A stretch of 64,000 nt of DNA from Sinomonas cyclohexanicum (GTDB lineage Bacteria; Actinomycetota; Actinomycetes; Actinomycetales; Micrococcaceae): the NCBI RefSeq assembly GCF_020886775.1, contig NZ_AP024525.1, forward strand, positions 2,542,001-2,606,000, given 5' to 3'. Positions 50,618-59,957 of the stretch are shown piece by piece. The notes under the pieces were generated by a model. The model was given only the letters and a program-made list of their open reading frames with translations. It made no database searches and was not told the origin of the DNA. The position numbers and the translations under genes are program-made. How positions within the stretch are numbered: position 1 is the stretch's first letter; each line of letters opens with the position of its first letter.

Positions 50618-51637
50618 ATGGACATGCCCTCCCCCGCGTCCCGGATCCGGGGCTGCCTCCTCGGTGCCGCCGTCGCGGAGGCCGCCGCCATCGCGGGCAC
50701 TGCCGATGCCTCGCCGACATCCCCGACCTCCCTCACCTCCACGGGCCAGTTGCGCCCGCTCGGCCCGGAGGGCCAGCTGACGCTGTTCACGGCGGACGCG
50801 CTGACCGAGGCGATCGAGTGGGCCAATGATGGGGTCCACGCCGATGAGGCGGCGTGCGTGTGGCTGGCCTCGCTGCGGTGGCTCTCGGCCCAGGGGGTGC
50901 CGGTCTCCCCGCAGGCGCCGATCGCGCAGCCGCGCTGGCTGGACTCTCAGGACGGCGTGAGTGTCCCGGCCGCGGTGCGCCCGGCGTGGGTCGCCTCGCT
51001 GGCGGGGGGCGAAATGGGCTCCCCCTCCCGGCCCATGGGCGTCGAGTTCGACGACGCGGGTGCCGCTGCCCACGCCGCGCCATACGGCCTCGTCCCGCAT
51101 ATCCCGGCCGCCGCCGTGGTCAAGATGAGCGCCGATGGCGCATCCCTCACCCATGGCGCGACGGTCGCGGTGCAGGCCGCCGCCGCAGTCGCGGCCATGA
51201 CCCATTTCCTGTCCCTCGGCGCCGACTGCCGGACCGCGGCCGGGTCCGCGCGGGCCCAGATTGCCTCGCTGCGCGCCCCCGACGAGCGAGTGCTCGGCGC
51301 GTTCGCCCAGGACGACGACCCCTGGCACCCCGGATCAAGCCCCCAGCAGAGCTCCCCGGCGCGCGACGACGACGCGGCAGCGGCGCTCGCCGGTGCCCTC
51401 TCGGCGGTGCTCGCCGCCGAGAGCGCCCGCGACTCGGGCGACGCCCTCGAGGTGGCCTTTGCGGCCGGGGTCGGCCTTGCCGCCGCCTATGGTCCCGACG
51501 CCGCTGCGATCTCCGGCGCCCTCCTGGGCACGCGGTGGGGCCAGGACTCGGTCCCGGCGGCATGGCTCACTCAGACAGCGGGCACGACGGCGGCCCTCGG
51601 CGTCGCGGACCGGCTCGCCGAGGTCACTGGGGCCTGA
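50618..51637 (+). CDS. Degenerate ADP-ribosylglycohydrolase-like protein
   Basis: A 339-residue all-helical protein that aligns by eye with actinobacterial ADP-ribosylglycohydrolases: RIRGCLLGAAVAEAAA at the start, GQLTLFTADALTEAIEW (relatives read SDDTQMTLFTAEGL), LTHGATVAVQAAAAVAAM and AAAYGPDAAAISGALLGTRWG (relatives read GDSDSTGAIxGNLLG). The acidic residues that bind the two metals are missing from both the DDT and GDSDST positions, so hydrolase activity is unlikely. It may be a binding protein or a decayed paralogue. The TAGATT box 6 bases upstream suggests leaderless translation. Confidence 0.7.
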   Translation: MDMPSPASRIRGCLLGAAVAEAAAIAGTADASPTSPTSLTSTGQLRPLGPEGQLTLFTADALTEAIEWANDGVHADEAACVWLASLRWLSAQGVPVSPQAPIAQPRWLDSQDGVSVPAAVRPAWVASLAGGEMGSPSRPMGVEFDDAGAAAHAAPYGLVPHIPAAAVVKMSADGASLTHGATVAVQAAAAVAAMTHFLSLGADCRTAAGSARAQIASLRAPDERVLGAFAQDDDPWHPGSSPQQSSPARDDDAAAALAGALSAVLAAESARDSGDALEVAFAAGVGLAAAYGPDAAAISGALLGTRWGQDSVPAAWLTQTAGTTAALGVADRLAEVTGA

Positions 51638-51671
51638 CGAGGTCACTGGCTCCTGACGGGTGCAGCGGAGG

Positions 51672-52274
51672 TCAGCCGGCCTTGCGGCGCAGGGCGATGT
51701 CGCTGCACGCCTCGCACACCGAGGCGGGAATCCAGCCTGCGAGCTGCATCCGGCCGAAGATCCAGCAGCCGAGGCAGAACCCGGCGAAGGCCTCGAAGGA
51801 CGCGGCCGCGATGAGGACGGCGAGCGCAGACCAGGCCGCACCGGCAAGGCCGAAGGCATAGAACAGCGCGGCGCCCGTCGAGACGGCCGCGCCGATGCCC
51901 TGGGCGAACCGCTTCGGAGGGCCGGCGACGAGCCTCGCCGCGCCCAGCCGTGGGGCGATCACGTGCACCGCGAGGCGCCCGGCCGGCGAGAATCGCGGTC
52001 CCCACGCGACGCGCAGCCAGAACCCGGCCGCGATCACCCAGAGTCCCCAGCCCGCTCCCGTCGCGAGACCTACGGCGAGGACGGTGCAGCTGAGCACCAC
52101 GATGATGCCGGCGGTCGAGCGCGCGGCGAACTCGTTGACGGGGTTCGGGAACGGGAAGATCCGGGATGCGAGGCTGCGGCGCGGCTCAATCGGCGCCACG
52201 AACGCCCCCGTGGCGACGGTGTCGAAGATCGTGTCGACGGTGGAGCGGGAGCCTGACGGCGCGTGCGGGGACAT
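51672..52274 (-). CDS. DUF4395 family membrane protein
   Basis: A 200-residue protein with the DUF4395 signature FPFPNPVNEFAARSTAGIIVV near residue 40, followed by about four hydrophobic helices. FCLGCWIFGRM gives two cysteines spaced like a thioredoxin-type or metal site near the end of the last helix, and a second CxxC-like pair lies in SVCEACSD at the C-terminus. DUF4395 proteins often lie beside thioredoxin or rhodanese genes, which is not the case here. ATG 52274 is 7 bases after a TACCAT box. Confidence 0.82.
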   Translation of the reverse strand: MSPHAPSGSRSTVDTIFDTVATGAFVAPIEPRRSLASRIFPFPNPVNEFAARSTAGIIVVLSCTVLAVGLATGAGWGLWVIAAGFWLRVAWGPRFSPAGRLAVHVIAPRLGAARLVAGPPKRFAQGIGAAVSTGAALFYAFGLAGAAWSALAVLIAAASFEAFAGFCLGCWIFGRMQLAGWIPASVCEACSDIALRRKAG

Positions 52275-52379
52275 GCCGACCATGGTAAGGAAGGACCTCG
52301 TCTCACCCGAAGGAACGTTGCGCCGCATGACGGCCGGACCGGCCCCAGGGGAGGAACAGCGGCGGAGCCTGCGGACGCT

Positions 52380-53435
52380 TCAGGCGCTGGCGGCGGGCCA
52401 AGGGCCGCCGAGCATCTGGAGGAACTCGCCCTCCGAGAGCACCTCGACGCGCTGCCCGCGCTCGCGCAGCGCCATGGCACGCCGGGCCTTGGTGGTGACC
52501 CGCCCGGACATGAGGTCCGAGGCCACGAAGCCGTCCCCGACGACGAGCACGGTGGTCGCGCGGGTCACCGAGCTCGCAGGCTGCGCCCCGAGCTCGGCGG
52601 CACGGGACTTCGCCTCGGTCCGGGTCATCCCGAGGGCCCCGGTGAACACGATCCGCTGCCCGAACAGCGGATGGTGCGGGTCGGCGGCGGGGTTCGGCGT
52701 CGGATTGGCGCCCTCGTCGGGCCACGGCGCCCAGGTGCGGGCCCCGCTCGAGCGGCCAGGCGCCGTCGTGCGCGCAGCGGTGCCCCCGCCGGCGCCCGCG
52801 CCGCCGCGCGAGAGGGCGCGCGCCGTGGCGGGCGAGACGGCGTCGCCGGGCGTGAACGCGTCCTGGCGCGGCAGGGAGAGCCCGACGGCACCGTACACGT
52901 CCGCGACGGTGCCGGCATTGCTGTCAACGCCGAGGCGGTGCGCGATGTCGATGAGGATGCCTGCGCACGCGGCAGCGTCCTCGGTGGCGTCGTGGTGGTG
53001 TTCGAGGGGGACCCCGGCCTCGCGAGCGGCAAAGGGCAGGGAATGCGAGACGAGCTTGTAGGTCTTGCGGGAGAGGACGACGGTGCATGCGTAGTCGTAC
53101 GCCGGCGCCTCCATGCCGCTGACCTCGAGGGCGGAGCGGATCACACCGAGGTCGAATGCGGCGTTGTGCGCCACGAGGACGTCCTCGCCGATGAACCCGC
53201 CAATCTCCGCGAACAGCGCGCCGAAGCGGGGCGCGTGCGCGACGTCGTGCGGCCGGATCCCGTGGATGGCGACGTTGCGGGGGTCGAAGTCGTCGTGGCC
53301 CTCCGGCGGCCGCATGAGCCACGACGCGCGCTCGACGGCGCGGCCGCCGCGGACCTTCACCAGTCCCACAGAGCACGGGGAGCCCCGGAATCCATTCGCC
53401 GTCTCGAAGTCGATCGCGGTGAAGTCCAGAGCCAC
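52380..53435 (-). CDS. DEDDh 3'-5' exonuclease with C-terminal BRCT domain
   Basis: A 351-residue DNA polymerase III epsilon-like exonuclease. The exonuclease domain (1-165) has D9/E11 in AIDFETANG, the aspartate in VAHNAAFDLGVI and the His/Asp pair in HHHDATEDAAACA. A Gly/Ala/Pro-rich linker leads to a BRCT domain (about 262-345; HPLFGQRIVFTGALGMTRTEAKSRAAELG). This arrangement is common in actinobacteria and suggests a role in DNA repair. GTG 53435 is chosen because TAGGCT (53442-53447) is 6 bases upstream. It is divergent from the DedA gene. Confidence 0.9.
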   Translation of the reverse strand: MALDFTAIDFETANGFRGSPCSVGLVKVRGGRAVERASWLMRPPEGHDDFDPRNVAIHGIRPHDVAHAPRFGALFAEIGGFIGEDVLVAHNAAFDLGVIRSALEVSGMEAPAYDYACTVVLSRKTYKLVSHSLPFAAREAGVPLEHHHDATEDAAACAGILIDIAHRLGVDSNAGTVADVYGAVGLSLPRQDAFTPGDAVSPATARALSRGGAGAGGGTAARTTAPGRSSGARTWAPWPDEGANPTPNPAADPHHPLFGQRIVFTGALGMTRTEAKSRAAELGAQPASSVTRATTVLVVGDGFVASDLMSGRVTTKARRAMALRERGQRVEVLSEGEFLQMLGGPWPAASA

Positions 53436-53516
53436 GCGACGAGCCTAGCGCCCCGGCGCCCCCAGTCCGCGCACCGCCGCGCGGGATAGGGCATCCCGGG
53501 CCGGTACCCTTGAAGG

Positions 53517-54299
53517 GTGATCCCTGCAGCCCTGGCCGACCCCGTCTCCGTCCTCGCGCTGGCCGTCCAGCCCAAGACCGCCTCGTTCCTGCCCGACTGG
53601 CTCAACCCCGATGTGTTCCTGCGGGACTCCCCGCTGGGGCCGTGGGTGGTGCTGGTCGTCTGCGGGATCATCTTCGCCGAGACGGGGCTCCTCGTCGGGT
53701 TCTTCCTCCCCGGCGACTCGATGCTCTTCACGGCCGGCCTCCTCGTGGCGACCGGCGCGATCAGGTTCAACCTGTGGCTCATGGCCGGGCTCATCATTGT
53801 GGGCGCCATCCTCGGCAACCAGTGCGGCTACCTCATCGGCTCCAAGGCCGGGCCCGCGATCTTCAGGCGTCCCGACTCGCGGCTGTTCAAGCGCGAGAAC
53901 GTGGACAAGGCGCACGCCTTCTTCGAGAAGCACGGTGGCAAGGCGCTGATCCTGGCCCGCTTCGTGCCGATCATCCGCACGTTCGTCCCCGTGATCGTGG
54001 GCGTCGCGGGCATGAACCGCGCGAAGTTCTTCCTCTACAACGTGATCGGGGCGGTCCTGTGGGGCGGCGGCGTTACGCTGCTGGGCGCGTGGCTCGGGCA
54101 GTACGAATGGGTCGGCAAGAACATCGACCTCATCTTCATCGCCATTGTCCTCGTCTCGATCCTGCCGATCATCGTCGAGTTCATCCGCGGCCGGTCGGCC
54201 AAGCGCCAGGCCGCATCCTTCGGGACCGACGTCGTGGACGAGTTCATCGAGGAGCACGAGCCGATCGAGGAGCGCAAGACGAACCCCGACTGGAAGTAG
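53517..54299 (+). CDS. DedA family membrane protein
   Basis: A 260-residue DedA (VTT domain) protein. GIIFAETGLLVGFFLPGDSMLF, GNQCGYLIGSKAGPAIF and the arginine-containing ILARFVPIIRTFVPVIVGVAGM signature are all present. These proteins are membrane transporters linked to lipid scrambling, undecaprenyl phosphate recycling and proton-motive-force homeostasis. The C-terminal 45 residues are hydrophilic and acidic. GTG start, 6 bases after a TACCCT box (53505-53510). A strong terminator follows the stop. Confidence 0.92.
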   Translation: MIPAALADPVSVLALAVQPKTASFLPDWLNPDVFLRDSPLGPWVVLVVCGIIFAETGLLVGFFLPGDSMLFTAGLLVATGAIRFNLWLMAGLIIVGAILGNQCGYLIGSKAGPAIFRRPDSRLFKRENVDKAHAFFEKHGGKALILARFVPIIRTFVPVIVGVAGMNRAKFFLYNVIGAVLWGGGVTLLGAWLGQYEWVGKNIDLIFIAIVLVSILPIIVEFIRGRSAKRQAASFGTDVVDEFIEEHEPIEERKTNPDWK

Positions 54300-54307
54300 T
54301 CCTCCCG

Positions 54308-54351
54308 CGCGAAGGCCCGCCCTGCCCTCGGCAGTGGCGGGCCTTCGCGCT
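54308..54351. terminator. Bidirectional hairpin between DedA and rdgB
   Basis: A perfect 15-base stem (GCGCGAAGGCCCGCC at 54308-54322 and its complement at 54337-54351) with a 14-base loop starts 9 bases after the DedA stop and ends 22 bases before the rdgB stop, serving both convergent genes. Confidence 0.8.
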
Positions 54352-54373
54352 ACGGGGCTTGCGACGGACGCCG

Positions 54374-55108
54374 TCAGCGGCGCAGTGCCTCGACGATCGC
54401 GGGCAGCAGGGCGCGGAACGCGCGGCCCCGGTGGCTGATCGCGTTCTTCTCCTCGCGCGTGAGCTCGGCGACGCTGGCCGAGAGGCCCTCGGGCCGCAGG
54501 ATCGGGTCGTACCCGAATCCGCCCGCCCCGCGCGGCTCACGCAGCAGGGTCCCGCGCATCCGCCCGAGTTCCACGGACTCGCTCCCCGCCTCGGCGGGAC
54601 CCGGCACTACGAGCGCCGCCGCGCACACGAACGCGGCCTGACGATGCTCCTCCCTGACGTCCGCGAGCTGCGCGAGGAGCAGCTCCAGATTCGCCCGGTC
54701 GTCGCCGTGCCGGCCTGCCCAGCGCGCAGAGAAGATGCCGGGAGCACCGCCCAGCACGTCCACCGAGAGCCCCGAGTCGTCCGCGATCGCCGGCAGGCCC
54801 GTGGCCTCAGCGACCGCCCGCGCCTTCTTGAGCGCGTTCTCGGCGAACGTCACCCCGTCCTCGAGCACGTCCGGCGCCCCCACGGCCCCCGCGTCCACCA
54901 CCTGGGAGTCCACGTCGAGGCCGGGCACCTGGCCGCGCAGGAGATCCCGCAGTTCCACGAGCTTTCCCCGGTTGTGCGTCGCGAGCACCAGTCTGGGCCC
55001 GGACGACGGCGAGTGGTCGCCGTCATACATCCGCGCGGGGGCGGCGGCGCTCACCGCAGTGCCGCTGTGCTCGTCCGCGCCGGCTCCGCCGGTGCCGGCA
55101 GCGCTCAC
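54374..55108 (-). CDS. rdgB: Non-canonical purine NTP pyrophosphatase (RdgB/HAM1)
   Basis: A 244-residue inosine/xanthosine triphosphatase. [19 protein letters not shown] is the substrate-binding start, [13 protein letters not shown] and [26 protein letters not shown] the catalytic part, and [21 protein letters not shown] and [11 protein letters not shown] the base-recognition part. About 40 extra residues (Ala/Gly/Ser-rich) precede the usual start; initiation at a methionine near residue 27 is possible. The GTG start overlaps the rph stop by 4 bases. It protects the nucleotide pool from deaminated purines. Confidence 0.93.
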   Translation of the reverse strand: MSAAGTGGAGADEHSGTAVSAAAPARMYDGDHSPSSGPRLVLATHNRGKLVELRDLLRGQVPGLDVDSQVVDAGAVGAPDVLEDGVTFAENALKKARAVAEATGLPAIADDSGLSVDVLGGAPGIFSARWAGRHGDDRANLELLLAQLADVREEHRQAAFVCAAALVVPGPAEAGSESVELGRMRGTLLREPRGAGGFGYDPILRPEGLSASVAELTREEKNAISHRGRAFRALLPAIVEALRR

Positions 55109-55869
55109 CGCAGCGCCTCCGCCAGCGTCTCCCGCTGGATATCCGCCAACTGGGCCGTCCCGAGGAGGGAGAGGTCGAGGAGGCTGTCGAGCTCCTCGCG
55201 GTCGAAGGGGGCGCCCTCCGCCGTGCCCTGGACCTCCACGAACTTGCCCGAACCCGTCACGACGACGTTCATGTCCGTCTCCGCGCGCACGTCCTCGACG
55301 TACGGCAGGTCCAACATCGGCACGCCGTCGATGATGCCGACCGAGACCGCGGAGACCGTGTCGATGAGCGGCTCCGCGCCCGGCTCGACGAGCCCTTTCT
55401 CCTTGGCCCAGCGGATCGCCTCGGCGAGGGCAACGAAGGCGCCGGTAATCGCGGCGGTGCGGGTGCCGCCGTCGGCCTGGAGGACGTCGCAGTCCAGCAC
55501 GATCGTGTTCTCACCCAGCGCCCGGGTGTCGATGATTGAGCGCAGGGAGCGCCCGATGAGCCGCGAGATCTCGTGCGTCCGGCCGCCGATCCGCCCCTTG
55601 ACGGACTCACGGTCCGAGCGCGTGTTCGTGGCACGCGGGAGCATCGCGTACTCGGCGGTCACCCAGCCACGCCCCTCCCCCTTGAGCCACCGCGGAACGC
55701 CCTCGGTGAACGAGGCCGTGCACAGCACGCGGGTGTTGCCGAACTCGATGAGCGCCGATCCCTCGGCCTGCTTCGACCATCCGCGGGTGATCGAGATGGG
55801 CCGCAGCTGGTCGGGGGCGCGCCCGTCGGCGCGCACGACGATAGAACTTCCAGGGGTGCTCGGGGTCAT
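55105..55869 (-). CDS. rph: Ribonuclease PH
   Basis: A 254-residue phosphorolytic 3'-5' exoribonuclease for tRNA maturation. It carries [82 protein letters not shown] and [20 protein letters not shown], all family landmarks. The length is normal. ATG 55869 lies 6 bases after a TAAGCT box. rph and rdgB are an ancient pair, here co-translated through a GTGA overlap. Confidence 0.95.
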   Translation of the reverse strand: MTPSTPGSSIVVRADGRAPDQLRPISITRGWSKQAEGSALIEFGNTRVLCTASFTEGVPRWLKGEGRGWVTAEYAMLPRATNTRSDRESVKGRIGGRTHEISRLIGRSLRSIIDTRALGENTIVLDCDVLQADGGTRTAAITGAFVALAEAIRWAKEKGLVEPGAEPLIDTVSAVSVGIIDGVPMLDLPYVEDVRAETDMNVVVTGSGKFVEVQGTAEGAPFDREELDSLLDLSLLGTAQLADIQRETLAEALR

Positions 55870-55875
55870 GCCACC

Positions 55876-55887
55876 AGCTTATAGACT
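55876..55887. promoter_or_regulatory. Abutting divergent -10 boxes of rph and the aldo/keto reductase
   Basis: AGCTTA (55876-55881; TAAGCT on the minus strand) and TAGACT (55882-55887) are back to back. They lie 6 bases before the rph ATG and 7 bases before the reductase ATG. The two start codons are separated by only 25 bases, so both mRNAs must be essentially leaderless and the -35 regions lie inside the opposite coding sequences. Confidence 0.5.
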
Positions 55888-55894
55888 CTCCGCC

Positions 55895-56740
55895 ATGGCC
55901 AGTGAAGTCCGTTCCCTCGCCCTCCCCAACGGCACCCGCGTCCCCGTGCTCGGCCAGGGCACGTGGTACCTGGGCGAGTCCCGCGCTACGCGCGCCGACG
56001 AGATCGCGGCCCTGCGCACCGGCCTGGACGCCGGGCTGGCCCTCATCGACACCGCGGAGATGTACGGCGACGGCCGGAGCGAGGACCTCGTGGGCGAAGC
56101 CATCGCCGGCCACCGCGACGAGGTCTTCCTCGTGAGCAAGGTGCTGCCATGGAACGCGACCCGGCGCGGAACGGCCAAGGCGCTCGAAGGCAGCCTGCGC
56201 CGGCTCGGCACCGATCGGCTCGACCTCTACCTGTACCACTGGCGAGGGGGGACGCCCCTGACCGAGACCGTCGAGGCGCTGCAGCGGCTCGAGGAGCAGG
56301 GCAAGGTGCTCGGATGGGGCGTCAGCAACTTCGACACAGCCGATCTGGATGACCTCGCCGCCCTCCCCGGCTCGGCCGGCATGCAGACCGACCAAGTCCT
56401 GTACAACCTCGGCCGGCGCGGCATCGAAGCAGACCTCCTCCCGCGGCTGGGCGCCCAGAGAGTCCCGGTCATGGCCTACTCGCCCATCGAGCAGGCCCGC
56501 CTGCTCGGGCACCCGGTCCTCGGCGCCATCGCCGGCAAGCACGGAGTCCGGGAGGCCGCCGTCGCGCTCGCGTGGGTGCTGCGCGCCCCGGGAGTCATCG
56601 CGATCCCAAAGGCTGGCACCGCCGACCACGTGCTCGCGAATCGCGCTGCGCTGGACGTGACGCTCGACGCCGACGACCTCACCGCGCTCGACGCCGCCTT
56701 CCCCTCACCCGGGCGGCCGATCCCCCTCGAGATGCTCTGA
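55895..56740 (+). CDS. Aldo/keto reductase
   Basis: A 281-residue NADPH-dependent reductase. The catalytic tetrad is complete: D52 and Y57 in LIDTAEMYGDG, K82 in VSKVLPW and H115 in YLYHWRGG. GWGVSNFDTADL and AIPKAGTADHVLANRAA form the cofactor site. It resembles the YeaE-like group. The substrate is unknown; detoxification of carbonyls is usual. It is placed on the opposite strand between rph and the murI block, which interrupts an order often contiguous in actinobacteria. Confidence 0.92.
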   Translation: MASEVRSLALPNGTRVPVLGQGTWYLGESRATRADEIAALRTGLDAGLALIDTAEMYGDGRSEDLVGEAIAGHRDEVFLVSKVLPWNATRRGTAKALEGSLRRLGTDRLDLYLYHWRGGTPLTETVEALQRLEEQGKVLGWGVSNFDTADLDDLAALPGSAGMQTDQVLYNLGRRGIEADLLPRLGAQRVPVMAYSPIEQARLLGHPVLGAIAGKHGVREAAVALAWVLRAPGVIAIPKAGTADHVLANRAALDVTLDADDLTALDAAFPSPGRPIPLEML

Positions 56741-56838
56741 TCCCAAGGGGCCTCTGGCCCTGTTGCGGGCGCCTGCAGGGTCCTATGGTGAGCTCGGGGG
56801 CCCGACTGTCCGACCCACAGCACCGAAGGGGATCTGCC

Positions 56839-57156
56839 ATGAACGTCGAACTCGGGAAGGGCGCTGGAGCCCCCGACGGCGGAGGCTTCAGCCACGAGGC
56901 AGCCCTGCGGGCGCTCGCCCTCGAATCCCTCAAGAAGAAGTCCGACTTCCGCATCCACCTGCTGATCTACGTCCTCGTCAACGCGATGCTCATCATGATC
57001 TGGGCGATGACGGGCGCAGGCTACTTCTGGCCGGCCTACCCCATCGCGGGCTGGGGCATCGGCATCGTCGCCCACGCCTGGGATGTCTACTGGAAGAAGC
57101 CGCCCACCGAGGACCAGGTGCAGGCGGAGATGAGGCGGCTCCGCGGAGCAGGATGA
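56839..57156 (+). CDS. 2TM domain-containing protein
   Basis: A 105-residue protein: a Gly-rich soluble start, a basic stretch (ESLKKKSDFRIH), then two membrane helices (LLIYVLVNAMLIMIWAMTG and FWPAYPIAGWGIGIVAHAW) joined by a short loop, and a charged end. It matches the 2TM domain type (PF13239), often found next to sensor kinases or alone. AAGGGGA lies upstream of the ATG. No function can be assigned. Confidence 0.8.
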   Translation: MNVELGKGAGAPDGGGFSHEAALRALALESLKKKSDFRIHLLIYVLVNAMLIMIWAMTGAGYFWPAYPIAGWGIGIVAHAWDVYWKKPPTEDQVQAEMRRLRGAG

Positions 57157-57242
57157 CCCGCATGGAGCGGGCCGACCCGGTCGGGACGGAGGCAACGACG
57201 CCCGACGGCACGCCACACGGGGGCACGCCACACGGGGGCACG

Positions 57243-58040
57243 TCAGACGATGTAGTGCACGCCCGCGACGGCGACGGCGATGGGTCCGTCGTACGCCTTC
57301 TGGGCCTCAGCGACCGACCGGTTGGCGTCGTTCCACACCGGAAGGTGAGTGAGCAGCAGGCGCTTCGCCGCGGCGTCGTGCGCCGCCTGGCCGGCGCGAA
57401 GGCCGGTGAGGTGCACGCCCTCGATCGCGTCATCCCGGCCCTCGTGGTACGCCGCCTCGCACAGGAACAGGTCCGCGTCCCGCGCGGCCTCGACCAGGTT
57501 GGCGCAGGCGTCGGTGTCCCCGGAGTAGGCGAGGACCCGGCGCTCGGCCCCGCCCGCGCCGTCAGGCTCGGAGCACTCGATCCGCAGCGCGTACGGCTCC
57601 GCGATCGGGTGGCGCACGGTGTAGGCCGTGAAGCGAAATGGTCCGAACTCGACAGCCTCCCCGGGCACCCAGTCGTGGAACTCGAAGTCCTCGTCGAGAT
57701 CCATCTCGGGCTGCATGTCCAGGGCAGTGGTGATGCGGTTCTTCGTCGCCGCCGGACCCCACACCGGGACCCGGCCCGCGGTCCAGCCGTTGGGGTCCCA
57801 GTGAACCGCCACGTGCAGCCCCGTGAGGTCCATGCAGTGGTCGGGATGCAGGTGGCTCAGGAGCACGCCGTCGATGTCGCTGAGGTCCGCGTAGCGCATG
57901 AGGACGCCCAGCGCCCCCGAACCGAGGTCAAGGAGGATGCGCCAGTCCCGCTCGCCGTCATTCGCGGTGACCAGGTAGCACGACGCGGGCGAGCTCGGAC
58001 CCGGGAACGACCCAGAACAGCCGACAATGGTGAGCTTCAC
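57243..58040 (-). CDS. Metallo-beta-lactamase-fold hydrolase (Rv1339-like)
   Basis: A 265-residue MBL-fold protein. The metal motif is [13 protein letters not shown], followed by the conserved [50 protein letters not shown] and [11 protein letters not shown]. It is the gene usually found next to murI in actinobacteria. The mycobacterial homologue Rv1339 is reported to act as a cyclic-AMP phosphodiesterase, so a phosphodiesterase role is likely. GTG 58040 overlaps the murI stop by 4 bases. Confidence 0.88.
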   Translation of the reverse strand: MKLTIVGCSGSFPGPSSPASCYLVTANDGERDWRILLDLGSGALGVLMRYADLSDIDGVLLSHLHPDHCMDLTGLHVAVHWDPNGWTAGRVPVWGPAATKNRITTALDMQPEMDLDEDFEFHDWVPGEAVEFGPFRFTAYTVRHPIAEPYALRIECSEPDGAGGAERRVLAYSGDTDACANLVEAARDADLFLCEAAYHEGRDDAIEGVHLTGLRAGQAAHDAAAKRLLLTHLPVWNDANRSVAEAQKAYDGPIAVAVAGVHYIV

Positions 58041-59002
58041 GGTGCCATCCTGCCCGCATCGTGGGCCGCGAAGTGGGAGATCCTGCTCGACCCGCCGCGG
58101 GCGCGGGCCTCGGCGAGCATCTCCGGCGTGATCGTCGCGAGACTCGCCGTGGGATACCGGGCGGCCACGTGCTCGGCATGCTGGACCCCCTGCACCTCCG
58201 GTCCCAGGAACCGCCGCGCGAGGACCTCGAACTGGGCCGGGTCCCCGGTCGCGACGAAACTGTGCACCGGCGGCGTGGTGCCCGTCCGGACGAGGCCGTT
58301 CTTCATGAGCGCACGGTAGACGTCCTTGGCCGTCTCCTCCGCGCTCGAGACCAGGGTCACGCCCTCGCCCATCACGTAGGAGATGACCCCCGTGAGGAGC
58401 GGATAGTGCGTGCAGCCCAGCACGAGGGTGTCCACGCCCGCCTCCCTCAACGGCGCGAGGTAGCCCTCCGCCACCTCGAGGAGCTCGGGGCCCGTGGTGA
58501 CGCCCGACTCGACGAATCGGACGAACTCGGGACACGCCGCCGAGGTGATCTGCAGGTCGGGGGCGGCGGCGAACGTGTCCTCGTAGGCGCGTGAGCCGAC
58601 CGTCGCACTCGTGCCGATCACGCCGACCCTTCCGTTGCGGGTGGCGACCACGGCGCGCCTCACCGCCGGCTGGATGACCTCGATGACCGGGATGCCGTAG
58701 CGGGCCGTGTACCTCTCGCGGGCATCGCGCAGCACGGCCGCGGATGCCGAGTTGCACGCGATCGTGAGGGCCTTGACGCCGGAGTCCACGAGCTCGTCCA
58801 TCACGCCGAGGGCGAAGGCGCGGACCTCAGCGATGGGCAGCGGGCCGTAAGGACCGTGTGCCGTATCCCCGACGTAGACCACCGATTCCTGGGGCAGCTG
58901 GTCGATGACCGCGCGGGCCACCGTCAGGCCGCCCACCCCGGAGTCGAAGATGCCGATGGGCCGCTCGGACGGGGCCAGTTCAGCTCCGCCATGCTCACTC
59001 AT
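58037..59002 (-). CDS. murI: Glutamate racemase
   Basis: A 321-residue cofactor-independent racemase making D-glutamate for peptidoglycan. [18 protein letters not shown] carries the aspartate, and the two catalytic cysteines are C83 (TIACNSASA) and C197 ([11 protein letters not shown]). [12 protein letters not shown] is also conserved. The C-terminus extends about 40 residues beyond the usual end. It overlaps the DUF2017 gene by 8 bases and the MBL gene by 4. Confidence 0.95.
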   Translation of the reverse strand: MSEHGGAELAPSERPIGIFDSGVGGLTVARAVIDQLPQESVVYVGDTAHGPYGPLPIAEVRAFALGVMDELVDSGVKALTIACNSASAAVLRDARERYTARYGIPVIEVIQPAVRRAVVATRNGRVGVIGTSATVGSRAYEDTFAAAPDLQITSAACPEFVRFVESGVTTGPELLEVAEGYLAPLREAGVDTLVLGCTHYPLLTGVISYVMGEGVTLVSSAEETAKDVYRALMKNGLVRTGTTPPVHSFVATGDPAQFEVLARRFLGPEVQGVQHAEHVAARYPTASLATITPEMLAEARARGGSSRISHFAAHDAGRMAP

Positions 59003-59576
59003 GGCCGCTCCGCTGCGAGCGCACGCGGTGGGCGTCCAGCATGGCGTCCATGAGGGTCGTCTGGAGCCACGTGACGAAGTTGTAGACGAGGGCGAGGTAG
59101 GCCTCGACGTCCTCGGCCTGCGCCCAGTCGGTAACCGCGTGGACCTTCTCGGCGTCCTCCTCGCTGTGGATCCCGAGGCGCTCGGCGAGGACGAGGCGGA
59201 CGTCGTTGAGCGCCGTCGACCAGTGCCTCGCGGCCGCGTCGTCGAGGACGAGATGCGCCGAGTCGAGGGACAGCGTCGCCGCGCGGAGGGCGCCGGCCTT
59301 GCCCTCCCTCAGGGAACGCTCGGTGAGGCGGCGGAAATCGAGGGAAGCCGCGGCGTCGTCCTTGAAGGCATTCGGCAGCAGGCGCGCCAGGGCCGGGTCC
59401 TCAGGCTCGGTAGCGTTCGGGCTGAAGCCGACGAGCGCCTCGAGCGGGTCCTCCTGCGCTGCACCGGGATCCAGCATGCTCACCACGTCATTGAAGAGTC
59501 CCCGCAGCAGCTCGCGCTCGGGCTCCTCGAGCCGCGCGGTGATGCCCCTGCGGCCGTACACGAATGGCTCAGCCAT
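58995..59576 (-). CDS. DUF2017 family protein
   Basis: A 193-residue soluble helical protein of the actinobacteria-specific DUF2017 family, always found after clpS. It begins [30 protein letters not shown], then [29 protein letters not shown], and ends with helices ([29 protein letters not shown]). Function unknown; the tight coupling to clpS (8-base overlap) hints at a role with the ClpS/ClpC system, which is inference. Confidence 0.88.
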   Translation of the reverse strand: MAEPFVYGRRGITARLEEPERELLRGLFNDVVSMLDPGAAQEDPLEALVGFSPNATEPEDPALARLLPNAFKDDAAASLDFRRLTERSLREGKAGALRAATLSLDSAHLVLDDAAARHWSTALNDVRLVLAERLGIHSEEDAEKVHAVTDWAQAEDVEAYLALVYNFVTWLQTTLMDAMLDAHRVRSQRSGHE

Positions 59577-59886
59577 GCTGCCCGGACCTCTCCACGGTGG
59601 CCCACAGCCCGAAGGTGTGCATCGCGACGGCATGCTGCTCGACCGCCTCCTTCGATCCATGGCTCACGATCGACCGGCCCTCGGTGTGGACCTGCATCAT
59701 GAGGGCGTCCGCTTTGGCCTCGGAGTAGCCGAAGTACGACTGGAACACATAGCTGACGTAGCTCATCAGGTTGACCGGGTCGTTCCAGACGACCAGGTTC
59801 CACGGGGTCAGCCGTGCGGCGTCTTCCCTCGCTTCGGTCTGTCCGGCGACCTCCTGGGAGGGTTCGGTGGCGACGCTGATGCTCAT
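59569..59886 (-). CDS. clpS: ATP-dependent Clp protease adaptor ClpS
   Basis: A 105-residue N-end-rule adaptor. The ClpS core PWNLVVWNDPVNLMSYVSYV, YFGYSEAKADALMMQVHTEG and IVSHGSKEAVEQHAVAM contains the conserved Asn/Asp and His that recognise N-terminal hydrophobic residues. The N-terminal 25 residues form the flexible extension that enters ClpC/ClpA. I choose ATG 59886 because TAGAAT (59894-59899) is 7 bases upstream; the GGAGG just before this ATG is too close to be a ribosome site. Divergent from pncB. Confidence 0.92.
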   Translation of the reverse strand: MSISVATEPSQEVAGQTEAREDAARLTPWNLVVWNDPVNLMSYVSYVFQSYFGYSEAKADALMMQVHTEGRSIVSHGSKEAVEQHAVAMHTFGLWATVERSGQHG

Positions 59887-59957
59887 GGCCTCCATTCTAG
59901 GCAGGGCCGGTGCGCGCCCCTCGCGCACCCCGGGCACGCGTTGTATAGGGTGACACC

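Noticed and set aside
53510-55894. A plus-strand open frame running from the DedA region through to the aldo/keto reductase
   Set aside because: Only the part from ATG 55895 resembles a protein family. The upstream part is antisense to rdgB and rph and out of frame with DedA, so I do not read it as a giant fusion.
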